Notes: generated from the letters alone by a model not told the origin. A stretch of 64,000 nucleotides of DNA from Ectocarpus siliculosus (GCA_000310025.1 FN647938.1:479044-543043); one strand, 5' to 3'; positions 50,271 to 63,147 are shown, numbered from the stretch's first letter. Numbers and translations: made by a program.

Positions 50271-51136
50271 TCTCAATACACAGAGCCTCTAACCCGCGAC
50301 CGATAGTACGACGTTCTGAGCAGAGACTGGAACCGAATACGGTTACGAAGGTGACACCACCAAAAACTTAACGAGCACAACAGGTTTGGACCATTCGGAA
50401 GGGATATCAACCAATACGGTTCATTCGGCGATAGTTACCCTGTGAAGTGACGCCATGGTCCAGCTGGTGCTTGGTTCAACCAGGAAACTGACAGTCCCAT
50501 CGTTCGGTTCAAGCAGTCATCTAACCAGCCGAACCATCACCGGTTCAACCCCCGTCCCAAGAATAAAGATCCACCCGTGCTAGCCACATCCATCTAGCAT
50601 CCCCTAGCCCACTTGACACAGCCATCCACAGCCTAACCCAAGCAATCGATAACCCAAGCAATCGACTTACTACGGCATCGGGCGATAGCAACGGCATTCA
50701 GGTGAGAGAGGTGGTGTGCGCATACGGAGAGCATGCACGGTAGCCGCCGGTCGAAGTGGTTCCATCTTGTGCCAACTGATTCGACGGTGACCTGAAACGA
50801 GGTATGTATGTAGACCGCAAGCAGTCTTCCAAGGAGAATGGAGAGAAGCAAGCTATCACCGTACCCTCTGTATGTGGTTCGCGTTCAAGGCGTTCGCATA
50901 CTAGTCTATAGTGTGCATAAGTGGACAACTGTCTCGAACACGCTGAACCAAGGAAGAAGTGTGCCGAAGCGAACGTTGGCGAAGCTTCTGTTGCGGGATT
51001 CGCGATGGTTTGGCCGAAGAGAGAGATAGAAAGACATACGTAAGTCATCAACTAGCCACCGGTAACGATCGCTTAGACCACCCCGCTCGCGCTCATTTCT
51101 GCCCCATCCCCTCCCAATCCCAGCGTTGGAAGCAAG
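50271..51136. other. Upstream flank of the membrane coiled-coil gene
   Basis: No exon recognised. Contains scattered GGTTCAA / GAACC words at about 50330-50560 and the direct repeat AACCCAAGCAATCGA at 50635-50665. The promoter of the downstream gene should be in the last few hundred bases. Confidence 0.4.
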
Positions 51137-54115
51137 ATGGCGGGCATGTTTTCGCAGGCGAAGGTCCTGCTCCCGGGGTACCGGCGGGCGGCGAAGGAGT
51201 TGGCAGAACGCCAGCAGCTGGAGTTAGAGTTCGCGGCCTACAAGTGGAAGATGGCCGTGGGGGGCGTCGCCTTCACGGTCTTGATCCTGATCCTGGTCCT
51301 GAGCATGGTGATACTGCTGCGGTGGTGGGGTAAGCACCAAGCGGACCGTGAGTCCGCCCTGGTGCGCACCGTTGAGGAATCAAGGGCAGAAACTGCTACA
51401 GCCAACGAGAAGACAACGCGTTTCGAAGCCCAGAGAGACGTAAGTGCTTTTTCCATTGCTGCCGTAGCATACACGTTAGGCCAAGCCGGGCCGATACGGC
51501 CAGTGCTATCGAAACACACTCTCTTCCATCGGCAATTCACGTCCATTTCTCATTATCACAGATAGACGGTGTTGAAAGTTCACCGCATTCCTTCCGCGCC
51601 CGCCCTGCGGATCGTTCATCCACAGATTGCAAGTGGGTTGTGCCATCGAAATCAACTCTTTGTCAGCGGGACTTTGTCTTCCGTTGTGGTTTCGATGTTT
51701 TAGGCAACGGCGTGCATGGTCCACATATGTGTCTCAAGAATCCCCCCCCCCGCATGCCGTACGCTGCGTTCGTCTGCAGACGGCACGCTCAGCCTGCTAT
51801 GAGTTCCAGCTGGCTGTTGTCGAGAACAGGGCAGACTCCCACAGGGCTAGCGCCGAATCGGCGCGAGTCAAAACCCAGCTGCAGACAAGGACGAAGCTGT
51901 TAAAAAGGACGGAAGCCGAGAAGCAGGTAAGTGCTGCGACAGCGTCTCAAACGTTCTGATTTCACCTTCCATTCCCCTCTGCACGACTCTCCCTGTGTTG
52001 TAGAGTATTCAGTAGCACACTACTGTACATATCATGGACACGTTCAACTTTCGCCACGTGGACATTGAAAGAGCAAGTAAACCTCTCGCCCCCCGCATAC
52101 CGTACACCGCGCTCGTCTACAGATGGCACGCTCGGCCTGCTACGAGTACCAGCTGGAGGGAATCCACAACCGGCAAGACGCCAACAGGGCGAGCATGGCG
52201 TTGGCGCAGGCCGAGCACGACTTGCAGAAAATGACCGAGGTGGTAGCCCGGTTCAACGTCCAGACCCAGGTAAGTGCTGTGACAAGAGTCTCACACGTTC
52301 TGATTTGTTGCGTTGTTCAGCTCAGCAGAAACTAGTCATGAAGCCACATATTGGTACACTGTGTACATAGGCATGTTTCGTTACCCCTGATGATCTCCTG
52401 GCGTCGTTTGTCGCCGGCCACAAATCCCCCTGCCCGCGCCCCCAACCTTCCAACCCTGCCCTACAGCTCCAGCGCTTAGGGATGCTTTCTCTAAACGCCG
52501 CATTGATGAAGGAGGAAGTAAAGACGGAAAAGGCGGAACGTGACATGGCTACTTGTCGTGCAAAATACGAGGTGCGCGCACGCTCTGATACGAAAAGTAT
52601 CTTACTGCACAATGTAGAAGGGAGCCGCACGCACGACAGACACCGATTAACTGGCCCTCATAGAGCACAGCCGTGATGATCAGACGATACGGTGGTGAGC
52701 ATGATTTGTGCATCTCTCGGTGAAACTTGTACAGTACAACTTTGCATGACTGATGTGTAGACTAGTCTATGCTAACAGCATGCTCCTCTACGCATAGTCT
52801 AAGCTACAATGTCTTCCCCCAGTGTTCAAGGTTGCAAGAAACACTCCACTCTTCACCCTTTTCCGGCGCTTGTCAGGAATGTCGGTCCTCGCTGCAGTCG
52901 GCGAGGGAGCAGATGGCGAGGGATTCTGCTCAGACGGAGGCGGTCGAGGAGGCTACCCGCAAGGCAGCAACGCAGGGGAAAGAGACGGGGCCTCAAGCCC
53001 AGCAGCAGCTTGTTGCCGAGGGTTCGCACGCGTCCACGGCCAGCGAGCTGGACGAGGAAGGGTTCGGCCTGCGGCACATGGAGGAGGCGATGCTTCGGTC
53101 CATGGAGGAGGTCAAGCAGGACGGGAGGTGTGACCCGCGACAGGGGAATGTTTCATCAGCACCGTGGGCCAAGGCGACAGCAGCACCGGGTAAGTACATG
53201 CATTGTTGCTCGAAGTATGAATATCGCAACCGACCTTTGTAGGCTCAAATCACACCTTGTCGCCAAGGGGCCCTGAACGCAGCTCCCTGATACTGTGGGG
53301 TATCCACATACTGCTCTGTTAGCGGTTTGGCGATGTAGACGGGCAGGCGAGCACCTGTCGTACGTAGCGAAGCGAGTGAATCATTCAACGTACTCAAGAG
53401 TTCTCGACGGAATCTAGGAAGATACCGTTTGTAACGAGGCCGACCGCAGCCACCAGTGTGCCGTCGGAGTCAAACATGTGGCAGAACGCCCTGTAGCAAG
53501 ATTGGCCTGAGCATGATCGGGCTCTTTAGGCAGCAGCATCGTTAGTGCCCTCACCACCGTCGGCCAAGTCATTGTGACCAACCCCTTCGCCACCCACCCG
53601 CTTCTTCCCCGATGGTGCCAAAAGCGAGGAGGAGGAGGGAGAAGAAGAAGGAGCCCCCCCCCACAGCGTCAACCAACCGGTGGGCAGTTTTCGCCGAAGA
53701 CGAGGATGACGACGACGAGGACGAGGGCAAGGGAGCAGAAGGTGAGCTCTCTGCTAGGTACTACTGCAGTAGATGCAACTATCTCAGGTAGCAGGACCAT
53801 CCCCTCGACCCTTCACGTCCCCTTCCTGTGGTCGGCGAAAGTCTTGCGGGTTCCGCCCCGGGTTTACGAGGGTCACGACGTTCCCTGCAGCCTGTGACGT
53901 GAAATCTACTGTAGCTATCCATTTTCGTGATCAAGAACAAGTTCCTCATCATTCGCCCTCTCTCCTTCACCCGGTTTTTCCCCACGCCAAACGTTGCAGG
54001 AGCAACGCCCGCCGACGCCACGCCCGCCACGTCGCCCCCCGGCAGGGGCCGAACCCGCGGCAAGTCGCCGAGCCCGAGTCGCCGACGGGCCAACAATGGA
54101 CGCCAAGACTCCTAG
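51137..54115 (+). CDS. Single-pass membrane coiled-coil protein with duplicated exons (7 exons, 415 aa)
   Basis: Predicted exons: 51137-51439, 51780-51926, 52123-52269, 52467-52571, 52877-53189, 53625-53741, 54000-54115; donors are mostly GTAAGT and all phases agree. I do not recognise the family. Residues 1-40 are amphipathic (ELAERQQLELEFAAYKWK), residues about 41-61 form one strong membrane segment (VGGVAFTVLILILVLSMVIL) followed by RWWGK. Helical, charged sequence then runs to about residue 330, including HMEEAMLRSMEEVKQDGR. Exons 2 and 3 are both 49 codons long and homologous: both open with (T/M)ARSACYE(F/Y)QL and contain NR.D..RAS. Near the C-terminus there is a basic cluster (ARRRREKKKEPPP), an acidic run (EDEDDDDEDEGKG) and an R/S/P-rich tail (GRGRTRGKSPSPSRRR). 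Topology (short N-terminus and long C-terminal coil on opposite sides of a membrane) is inferred. Exon 6's acceptor (CCAAAAG) is somewhat weak. Confidence 0.8.
51752..52318 (+). repeat. Tandem exon duplication, unit 343 bp
   Basis: Exon 2 with flanking intron (about 51752-51975) is repeated as exon 3 with flanking intron (about 52095-52318), offset 343 bp. The homology covers the 3' end of the upstream intron (GCATRCCGTACRCYGCG...) and the 5' end of the downstream intron (GTAAGTGCTGYGACA), so it is a genomic duplication rather than exon shuffling. Confidence 0.85.
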
Positions 54116-55436
54116 TCCGACAGGGCAGGCCGTCTTGCACACACCGGGCTGTGCACAGGATGCAAGGGGCCTCGGGTTTGCACTTTCTGCAATATTCTGC
54201 CGCGCGAACGCTTGGCATTTCGAGGAGACGAGAGCCCATGTGTCGCTGTGTAGAAGTAGGTCATGTACCATACGTACTGATATCTGTGTCAGAAGAGAAC
54301 TGAAGGGTTTGAAAAAGATCTCACCTTTCATCCATACTGGTACGCGTGGATAGCCCTGTTAGAGTGATGTGCCTTGGCAGACAACCAGCTTGCTCCTGTT
54401 GGTATTGGTCGCGTGGCGTAAAGAGGGCTCGCGTCAGGGACTGAGAACCCACGGGCTGGGGCCAAGAGTCAACTCCATTATCTGATTCTTTCGCTGCCGG
54501 CACTACGACGGCCATTCACCGTACATGCTGCTCCCAAGCATGAAGTGTCGAATTCATCAGGCAATAGGACTGGTAGTGCGCATACGCAGCACGAGTAGTC
54601 CAGTACTAACGAGGAGACTATCAAGGACTCGCTCGACATGGTATGGCAGGAGTCAGCACAACAGCAAAACTGACGTTGAGCCGCATTGTTCACAAAACAA
54701 TATGGGCCAACTCAACTACATGCTGCCAAAGCATCTGGAGGTTCCGGTTTGAAAGCCGGCAACCCATCCAGTTGAATCCTGATTGAAGTTTCACGGGCGA
54801 AATGAGGCTGAAACGAACCGCATAGGCGAGAGGGTTGCGAACCTGCGGTCAACGTCGAAGTGACCAAAGATTCCTTTCTATAGTACTGATCATTTCAAAC
54901 ATTCAAAACCTTAGAACTTCGTGTTGCGGCCAAATTCGCCCTCTATCATCGTAGGTGCTGCAAGGGTGTTCATGTCTTCGTGCTGCGGCAATCACACTCA
55001 CTCATCTATCCCTTGCTCTCTCTAGGGTGAGCTCCCTACTACATAGACGATGCAAGCCGTTCGGCGTCATGCCCACAGAGTACTCTAGACGGTCACATGT
55101 CGAACTGCTACAGCAACACTGCAAGCCGATAAATGTTGTACAATTGTCGGTGCACAACAAGCTTTGGAACCCCTCGGGGACGGATCGAAAGACGAAGGGG
55201 AGGGGAGCACATCCATCCAGAGTACGCACGACTCTTCCCGCCCGCTCGAGCTACGGCTTGTGCGTGTCTCCATATATTGCCTCGCGCCTTATGCTCCACA
55301 AAGAACATGGCTTCCCCCTCGACGAAACCGAAACACACCGGGCCGAAGCACGAGTGTGAACCCCACCCTTCCTTCTCTCTCGCCAATACAAAACGCCGTC
55401 CAGCACACAAGCTGGCATTGGCCGCGTTACAAACGT
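54116..55436. other. Intergenic, no gene called
   Basis: Downstream of the membrane coiled-coil gene. Open frames are short and featureless. I recognise no repeat family here. Confidence 0.45.
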
Positions 55437-57080
55437 GGCATATTTTTAATGTACCGGGACAGAGCTTTTAGGGGTTTAATTACCCGGGCGAAGCCCGCCA
55501 ATAAAGCGGTGAAACTCATTCATCTGCGAGCCAAACGCTTTCAAAATGTTGCACCTCACTTAATTAATCGATGAAGGAAAGGAGACACCAGCGCAGAGGT
55601 GCCGTCACTGGGGAAGCAAAGGAATCACCGTGCAGATATCCTGCCATGTGGGTTGCCAACAAACCGACGCATCGGGATGGATGGATGATTGATGCGATTG
55701 ATTGCTTTGGGTGGGGTGTTCACTCCAATAACGAACCTATCGATAGATGGAGTCAAGAGAGCGAAAAAGAACAACGCGGAGCTGCCAGAGCATCACCATC
55801 ACAGTACTTGAAGTGTTCTGGCGAGAGGGGCGTGCAGATGATATAAAAGCATGCATGCATCCCTGGGTGTGGGTCCTACTGCTGTGCTGCAGTAGCTCGA
55901 CATACCATATTCGCGTGTGTGTGCATGACGCGTGCGTGCGTGTTTGTAGCTCTTCTTCTAGCGGGTGCTGCTGCGTACTCATCGACACTCAGTGATGATT
56001 GACATTGCGAAACTTCGTGCACACAGAAACCAGAGTGGTCTCTGCTGCTGTTGGCGTCTGGTATGCGTCAGTTGCAGCGCCCAGGCTCCCGCCTGATGTG
56101 TGTCGGTCTCTGAACTGGTTGGTTCGAATGCGGTGCGCGCAGAAGAAAAAGCGGCGTAATTGCCAAAATTACTCGAAAATAGAGAAGACGCCAAGTAAGC
56201 GGCAAGTTATATGGAGACAGCTGATCGGCGGACGCCAAGTTAAATCTGTCTCGGTGGCTTTTTTTTACTGCCGTTTTGGGCAGCAAACAAACCAAAAGCC
56301 ACAGGGACAGATTTAACTTGACGTCCGCCAATCAACTGTCTTCATCCAACTTGGCGCCTGCTTGGCGTCTTGTCCATTTTCGAGCAGTTTTGGCACTCAT
56401 GCCGATTTGTTCTGGGCAGCGCATTCAAACCAACCAGTTCACAGACCAACACACATGAACCGGGAGCCTGGGAGCTGCAACTGGCGCATACCACGCGCTC
56501 CCGGCAAGATAGAGCCAGCAGAGGCCACTCTGGTCTCTGTGTGTACGAAGTTTCGCAACGTCATCAAACCACACTCAGTGTCGATAACGAGCACGCAGCG
56601 AGGAGGGAGACCACACGCATACATATCCAACCACACGCGCATATATATGAATGTTGACCTACAGTACCAACACCCATTCATCCGTGCATATTTCTCTATC
56701 ATCTGCCGCCCGTCCTCTCGCCCGACCACTTCAAGTAACGTGATGATGATGATGCTCTGGCATCTCTGCATCTATTTACTATCTGCTTTCTTCTTCGCTC
56801 TCTTCACTTCATCTGGGGTTCTGTGGAATGAACGCCCGAAAACATTCATCAACATCCCACTTGCCAGTATATCTGCAAGAATATTTCTTTGCTGCCGGCG
56901 TGTGACACTTCTGCTCTGGTGTCAGATCTCCTCTTTTTCATTGATTGAGACAGGTGCAACATTTTGAAAGCGTGCGGCCCGTAGATAGGTGGGTTTCACA
57001 CACACATGTATCCGCGGGCTTAGTCCGCGTAATCAAACTCCAAACCTCTGTCCCGGTACATTAAAAGATTGCCAAAGATT
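55437..57080. mobile_element. Large foldback element with arms of about 800 bp
   Basis: The left arm (about 55437-56260) and right arm (about 56290-57080) are reverse complements along their whole length with moderate divergence. Ends: AATGTACCGGGACAGAG (left) and its complement CTGTCCCGGTACATT (right). Matching blocks run inward: TTTCAAAATGTTGCACCT, CCAGAGCATCA.CATCA, GCGAAACTTCGT.CACACAGA, GTTGCAGC.CCCAGGCTCCCG, and the centre GCGGACGCCAAGTTAAATCTGTC. The loop is about 50 bp. No transposase is visible, so it is a non-autonomous foldback-type element. A solo arm lies at 47716-48100. Some arm differences are larger than point changes. Confidence 0.82.
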
Positions 57081-58209
57081 TGAAGGGTCAGGCTCAGATG
57101 TAGGGCAGAGAATGATCCGAAACCCCCGTACCTCTTACTCCAGTACAAGCATTCCAACCCTCAAAACTTACGTTCGTGGTCAATCTGTCGTTGTTACTGT
57201 GTTGATTGTTAGTGTCTTGCAGCATACGAAACATGTGTTTGTTCAACCATGTCTGAATCAGTTATTTTACCACATCTTGGTGTTGGGTCCTTTCTTGGCG
57301 CCTGGGCTCCAAAACATCCGCCACGTGTCCGGGAGTCTTGATCGACCCCGGAGAGGGAAATATTTTACCCAGCCGTCGCAACGAAACTAACTGCTGCACT
57401 GTTGTTGCAAGATCGTTTCCGTTAAACTGAGGCGTACTACTTCTGAATTGGGGATGAAAATCACTCTAACGGGGATGTGCATCATGTAAGCTGCAAACCC
57501 TTACAATGCATTGATGATGGACGTCGTTTCGGTGGCCCAAAAGGCAGGAGGGTTCCGGGGATACTCTTTTTCAATACATGACTTGGTCTAGCTACATGCG
57601 AGCCCTGCATCTCGTTCTCGGGGCTATTTCCCGTTTCCGTCTTGCTTCTCGGCTCAGTCTGTCGTTTTCGCACGGCACTTGTCCTGAGTACTTTTATTTT
57701 GTTTTCTTTCGAATTGCTTCATTATTTTTTCGGTTTCTAGGCTACGTGTTGGGGAGAGAGACGCACGAAACGCTCATCGTCTCTCCGGCCGCGTTAGCTG
57801 CAAAGGCCGGCGTCAACTCTTACAAATCCATCTCTCTCCCCACAAATACTAGCCGGGGGACTACGACTGCAAACGCAGGAGTCCCAAAACTGACCAAGTC
57901 CTCAAATGGTACACACCATTCTACAACACCTGACTAGATACCGAATATTCCCGAACTTATGCCCCCACCTTCGAAAGAAAAGGGATGGGAGGGCGGGATT
58001 TTCTAAACTGCCGCCGCTACTGCGTGAGGCGGCTGCTGCTGTCCTTCCGTTGCTTCACGCGCTCTGTAGCTGTCACACGTTACCCGACTTTGCTACAGCC
58101 CCTGCGTGGACTCGATCACGGAATGACACCCCCAACTATAGACTAATAATTCCAAACACCGTGACCCTGGGTTTCCGGTAGAAAATGAAGCCAAATTCTA
58201 ATTCGACTG
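57081..58209. other. Intergenic, no gene called
   Basis: An open frame at 57578-57937 starts with a hydrophobic stretch but shows no splice-compatible partners or domain. Nothing else supportable is seen. Confidence 0.4.
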
Positions 58210-58570
58210 TTACAAAACAAACACCAGTTTATTCTATCTGCTTCGACGAACAAACCTTCCTATTGTTTCAAATCAACGCTCACCGCACTTATGCCGTTTA
58301 TTCCAACCTGTTCTCACACAGGAGCGTTCCTCTACCTGAGGCCCCCTGCCCACCCCTCCTGCGGTACTTTTCCTTCAATTATCAATGCGACAAGAGTTCA
58401 GCACTCTCTTCCTTCTGTATACACATGAACTAGAGCTTTCCACCCAGGCCGGGAACGGATGCGAGAGAAAAACTCACTTTTCAAGAAAAGCTCGCTTACG
58501 CCGGGACTCGAACCCCTGACCCCGGCCAGTAGAGTTTCGAGGATATTCCGGGGCGACCGGCAATGTGAAG
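58210..58570 (-). repeat. tRNA-derived SINE (family 1, inverted copy)
   Basis: On the minus strand the head at about 58570-58500 has a perfect B box (GGTTCGAGTCC) and a decayed A-box region, then GGCGTAAGCGAGCTTTTCTTG and the same body as 48837-49083, including GAAGAGAGTGCTGAACTCT and AGTACCGCAGGAGGGGTGGG. It continues to about 58210. Confidence 0.8.
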
Positions 58571-58727
58571 AGAAACACCTTTGGAAGATATTCAAACAAA
58601 ACAGCGTACCAACTCGGTCGAGCGCCGGGTATACCTCAAGCGTACCACCCCCCGTTCACTCCTATCTCTCCCATGTTGCCACAGCATTTCCTCCTTTGTC
58701 CTTTTCACAACCCGGAGGGATTCCGGC

Positions 58728-59053
58728 CGCATGACCCCGGCCATGGGTTGGTCGAAACATCTCCCGAACGGTAACTCTCCTAATGAGGCCAGCCAAATAC
58801 TTCCGGCTATCGGGTGGTTGAACCTTTTCCCATACGACAGCTGTTGCAGGGAGGCCGGCGACAAGGTTCCGCGACTGGCTGGTCAAACGAGGACCCGAAC
58901 GATAGCCCCTGTAGAGAGGGCGGCCACACGGCTCCGCCGACTGGCTTGTCGAAACAATCTCCAAACGATAGTCGCTGCAAAGAACCCGGCCAAACCTCAT
59001 CCAATGATTGGATGGCTAATAGCACGCCCGAACAATAGGTTCCCCATAAGCAG
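58728..59053 (+). repeat. Minisatellite, five imperfect units of about 65 bp
   Basis: Units start near 58728, 58793, 58859, 58923 and 58989. Each has a form of GGCTGGTCGAAAC, then TCCCGAACGATAG. The repeat leaves one frame open (58581-59351), which I do not regard as a gene. Confidence 0.75.
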
Positions 59054-59737
59054 AGAAGACCCTGTCCCGGCAGGTATTGCTGGCACTGGTACACCCTCTG
59101 TGCGGATGGTTCCAGCCAGAGAGAGGGCATGTACATGTACTTGTGTCTGTACACGCATGCATGGATATGAACTTGGAGCACAGAGAGTCAACAGTAAACC
59201 TTCAATTCAACCCATTGACGTGAACTGCATAATACAGAACCAGCCCGCACCCAAGAATTGTGATCAAATCAACGCGACGAGTATCGTCGGCGCTGCCAGG
59301 CTGTCTGAAGCTGACTTTGTTTTTGGTCAATTTCGGGTAGCCGCGGGCTAGGTTTTTGCCGACAGCTGGCTGAGGGCGCTCCTGCCTGTCACCGTTGTCT
59401 CCTGCCTGTCACCGTTGTCGCCTTGTGTTCACGTCATTAACAGCCGTCCGGTCGCTGCTCAGTCGATCCGTACCTTCAAACGGAAGCGGCTTACTTCCGT
59501 GGCCGTAGGTCAAGTCCCCAAGAAGTACAACGCGATAATAATCACCGTACATTATTCCATGAAAATTCGTGCGCGTGTGTGTGTACATGAAGCTACAGTG
59601 GATAATGCGCATGAATCGATTACATCGGCTGGTGGTGCGGTGCTGCCAGCGTACCCTGAGATTCCAACACATATTCCGAAAAACCTTGTGCACACAAGAA
59701 TAGCTCGGTGTGACGCCCTCTATGTCTCTTCACGATG

Positions 59738-60056
59738 GGTCCCATGGAAGCGGGCACCCTCGTACCATGGAAGTCGGAACTCCTCTTTCCTGGAAGGAAA
59801 GGTGGACGACTCCCATGGGAGTTGCAATATTTGGCTTCTTTCAATGGAAGCTCATCAAGAGACTTCCATGGAAGCTAGTCAACTTTCATTAGGTTTTACG
59901 GAAGTTTAAGGTCCGATGGAAGTCGCTCGTGAACCGCCCTTTACTTAACTTCAACGAAAGTTCCCTAAGCGGCCATGGAAGTCACTTGGCGAGCTCCCGT
60001 TGAAAATCAAATTGAACCAACTTCCATGGAAGTCAATGCCACTTCCATGTGGCAAA
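59738..60056. repeat. Cluster of CTTCCATGGAAG palindromes (cluster B)
   Basis: About a dozen exact or near copies in 320 bp, for example ACTTCCATGGAAGCTAG near 59863 and ACTTCCATGGAAGTCAATG near 60020, with variants such as CTCCCATGGGAG near 59812. Same motif as cluster A. Confidence 0.8.
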
Positions 60057-63000
60057 GTATAGTTCTACTTCCTTGAGACTACGCTCATTCATCAAATATG
60101 GTAGGAGATCGGGACGAAACAGTGCACATGCTGGGACACACGAACGAACGTGTAAGAATGTCATCGGGTTCCCGAATGAATACATTGCCGGTCCTGTATT
60201 ATGTGCGCGCGTGCGTGCATGAAGATGAATCTGCTCAGAAAATCAATGTGCTGCTGCTGATGATGATGCTGTTGATTGCCTCAAAGCCGACCGTAAGATT
60301 CGCCCTTTCCCGAAATTATTTGAGGAGACACCAAGAGCGATGATCAAGACAGGAAAACGGCGAACCGACCGGTCAAGAAGCGGAGAGAACAGCGTGCACG
60401 GTCGCAAATGGTTGCAAATGGCCGCACGCTTCTGGCCTATGCAGCATGCTTGCACGTCGGCGCACCGTACGCGCTTTCTTTAGTTCGCGTTGTTGGTAAC
60501 TCACCCAGCCCACTCACTGCTTTCATTTTTCTAAACCACTCCTTACAAAATGAACAAATAGATGATGCCGTTGGTTGCTTGCTGCCACGCGGACCATAAG
60601 ACTCGCCTTTTTCCGAACTAAGCGTCGCCCGCTGGCACTGACGTCTTTTCAGTGTCAAGCCGGTCCACGCGGCCGATGCAAAAAATGAAGATACAGTATA
60701 CCTATGGACTTCCTAACACTCGGCGTGAAGGTCTACAGGGCGGCAACTCCACGACTTGCCACCACACCAGCATTTGCAAATCATGAATCAATGATCAGTC
60801 AGTACGCCTGGAGGCAAGTTAGGGTTAAGGGATGGCAAACAACGAATATTAATTTTCATGGTGACCAATTTTGAAATCAACCGCTAGAAAAGCACCAGAA
60901 AATGCAAACGAGACATATCAGACCAGTCGAAAGGAATCGGGGAAATCAGAAATCGTTGATTCTCGTACAGGGCGACAGTAGAGACTGCTCGAAACATACA
61001 TACGTGTCAAGAGTCTACCTCCACACGCCTCCTTTGACATGAAGATAAAACAAAAACAAGGTCCGTTTTGCATTGTTAGACCATGCATTCTACCGCATCA
61101 CTAGAGGACACCTTCTGGCAGCGGCGTGTGTTCGCGTGCATAAATCCGCTTCTTGGGCAGCCACAATCTCCACAAAATTTCAAGTAGGCCGACACCCTAT
61201 GTCTTGTACTGCATGTTCTCGCCGCCACGGACCCCAATCTCCTGAAAGGCGGGTTTACCTCAGTAGCTGATGCGACTAGCTACTACTGCTGACGACCGTG
61301 GTTCCGGGGTTACGGTCCGTGGCGTTGAGCACGCCTGTGACAAATGTTGGGTTTGGTGCAGATTTCTGACTGAATTGCTGTGACCTTCGATGTTTCAGCT
61401 CCATTAGCCGATCTGTACGTTCCAGCACACATGACGCCTCTTCATGGTGCCCTCTACCGATAACAGTAGGATGCATAAGATCTAAACGGCGGGAAAGTTG
61501 TTTTCTTTACCAAAGAACGTATGAAAGTAGAGCCAGCGTCACAAGTTGTCTGCCATCTCTCTTTTTCTGGACGCCCAAACGGGTACACTTTGGGACACAG
61601 CACTCAAAATCCTGTCTAATAACGCACCGTAGTAACCCTACGCCCCACTGTATGAAATGCACGTGAGAACCCTTGGCCTATCATACTCGTTGGGTGAGGC
61701 GCCACGCTTTGTGATATGCTGTGTGATGCCTCTCCTCGGCCTCTGACTTGCCGTACACAATCGCCCAAGCCACGAAGCCACGTAGGCTCCAATCATTGTA
61801 GGCTACACTGTACGGAGCAGGACGATTCTGTACATGATGCGGACATTCCGATTCTTCCCGAAGACAACCAGGTTCTGCCAATCGCGCACACACTCACTCT
61901 GCAGCAGCCTGATGCACATACACTACAGTGAGTTCGTTTGTGCTCTCACCTTCGTAACTTTTGGCACCCATCAGTACTTGGCAGGCTGAGAAGCCGCTCG
62001 TATTCCCTGTGGCTGTTCGCGCGCAACGCAGGCGTTCGCATCTAATAGGCAGTGTTTTCTCTCTATCTTTCTATCTTTCTCTCTTGCTCTCTCTCTCAAA
62101 GTTCCCTCATAGCACCGGGGCTTTGAACGCTGCATACCGTGCAGTTGTACAGCTGCCTGCTCGCCTGCCTACTTCTGCATTCCCGAGAGGTTCGAGGCGG
62201 CGGAACCGCGAACAGTTCGAGTAGTCGCTCATCTGTCCGTCTGCTCCTGGGTGCGAAATCGCGAAATCACATTTCTCACTTTCCGCTGTACCGTGTACAG
62301 CACAGAACGCCACATTACCGCGTGTCCCTGGGGCCTCCCTACCACACCAATCCCCTATATATGATGCATATATCAACATACGTAACGACGACAGCGGCAG
62401 GAGCGTTCGGATGCTAGCAGGGTCCGAGACGATTAAACCATCCTTGGTGATCAAATGTTGTATCTCAATGATTGAAAATTGAAAGAGGTATTGTCATCGG
62501 CATCCAAGACACAAGCTCACAAATTCGCCGCCCAGGAAACATCTGGGTATTTTTCATCGTCCAGGCGAAGTATTGATTTGTCTGAAGATGATTGGTGATG
62601 CCATTCTTTTTACCAAAAGCTCCACTACAACTGACCAAATGGAGAGTCAAGATTCTGCCTGGTAAATAGCGAAGGAAACTGATGCAGAGAGAGATCCAGG
62701 AGCATGTGGTCCGTGGTCTGGCGAGAGGATGGGCGTAGAGAGTCAGAAACGCACATGGGTGGGAACTCGCTGTCGGGTGCGTATATCATACTCTACTCCT
62801 ATCTTTTTGTGCGCGCTGACTGAGATGCTGCTGCGTGCTCGTTATCCACAGTCCTCGTTGTCGACAGTGGATTTTGGGGTTTCGAAACTGTTCATACGTA
62901 CGCAGACGAGCGCGGGTGGACCGCGGTCATCCTGCAGGGGCCATGTGCAATGAAGTACAACGTAGCCTTCACAACCTGTTAATATTTTCTGTTTTCCTAA

Positions 63001-63147
63001 AAAGCTAGGTTCCGTCTTCCTGCTACGTTCTACTCATTCCCGTACCTACTCTACCTTCGGCATGCCCATTGGACCACGCCACCCCCAGTGAGTCAGCGGG
63101 GCCCTTCAATGCCCTAGTACTCCGTAGTCTACAAGGACCATCCAAGG
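60057..63147. other. Intergenic, no gene called
   Basis: No supported exon chain. A CT-rich tract lies at about 62060-62100. A minus-strand open stretch at 61893-61681 (NDWSLRGFVAWAIVYGKS) is faintly reminiscent of coding sequence, perhaps a decayed transposase, but cannot be assigned. Confidence 0.35.

Noticed and set aside
58581-59351. 256-codon open frame on the plus strand
   Set aside because: Mostly made of the 65 bp minisatellite and SINE flank; no recognisable protein features.
61681-61893. Transposase-like fragment on the minus strand
   Set aside because: Only a vague resemblance over about 40 residues and no catalytic residues that can be recognised.
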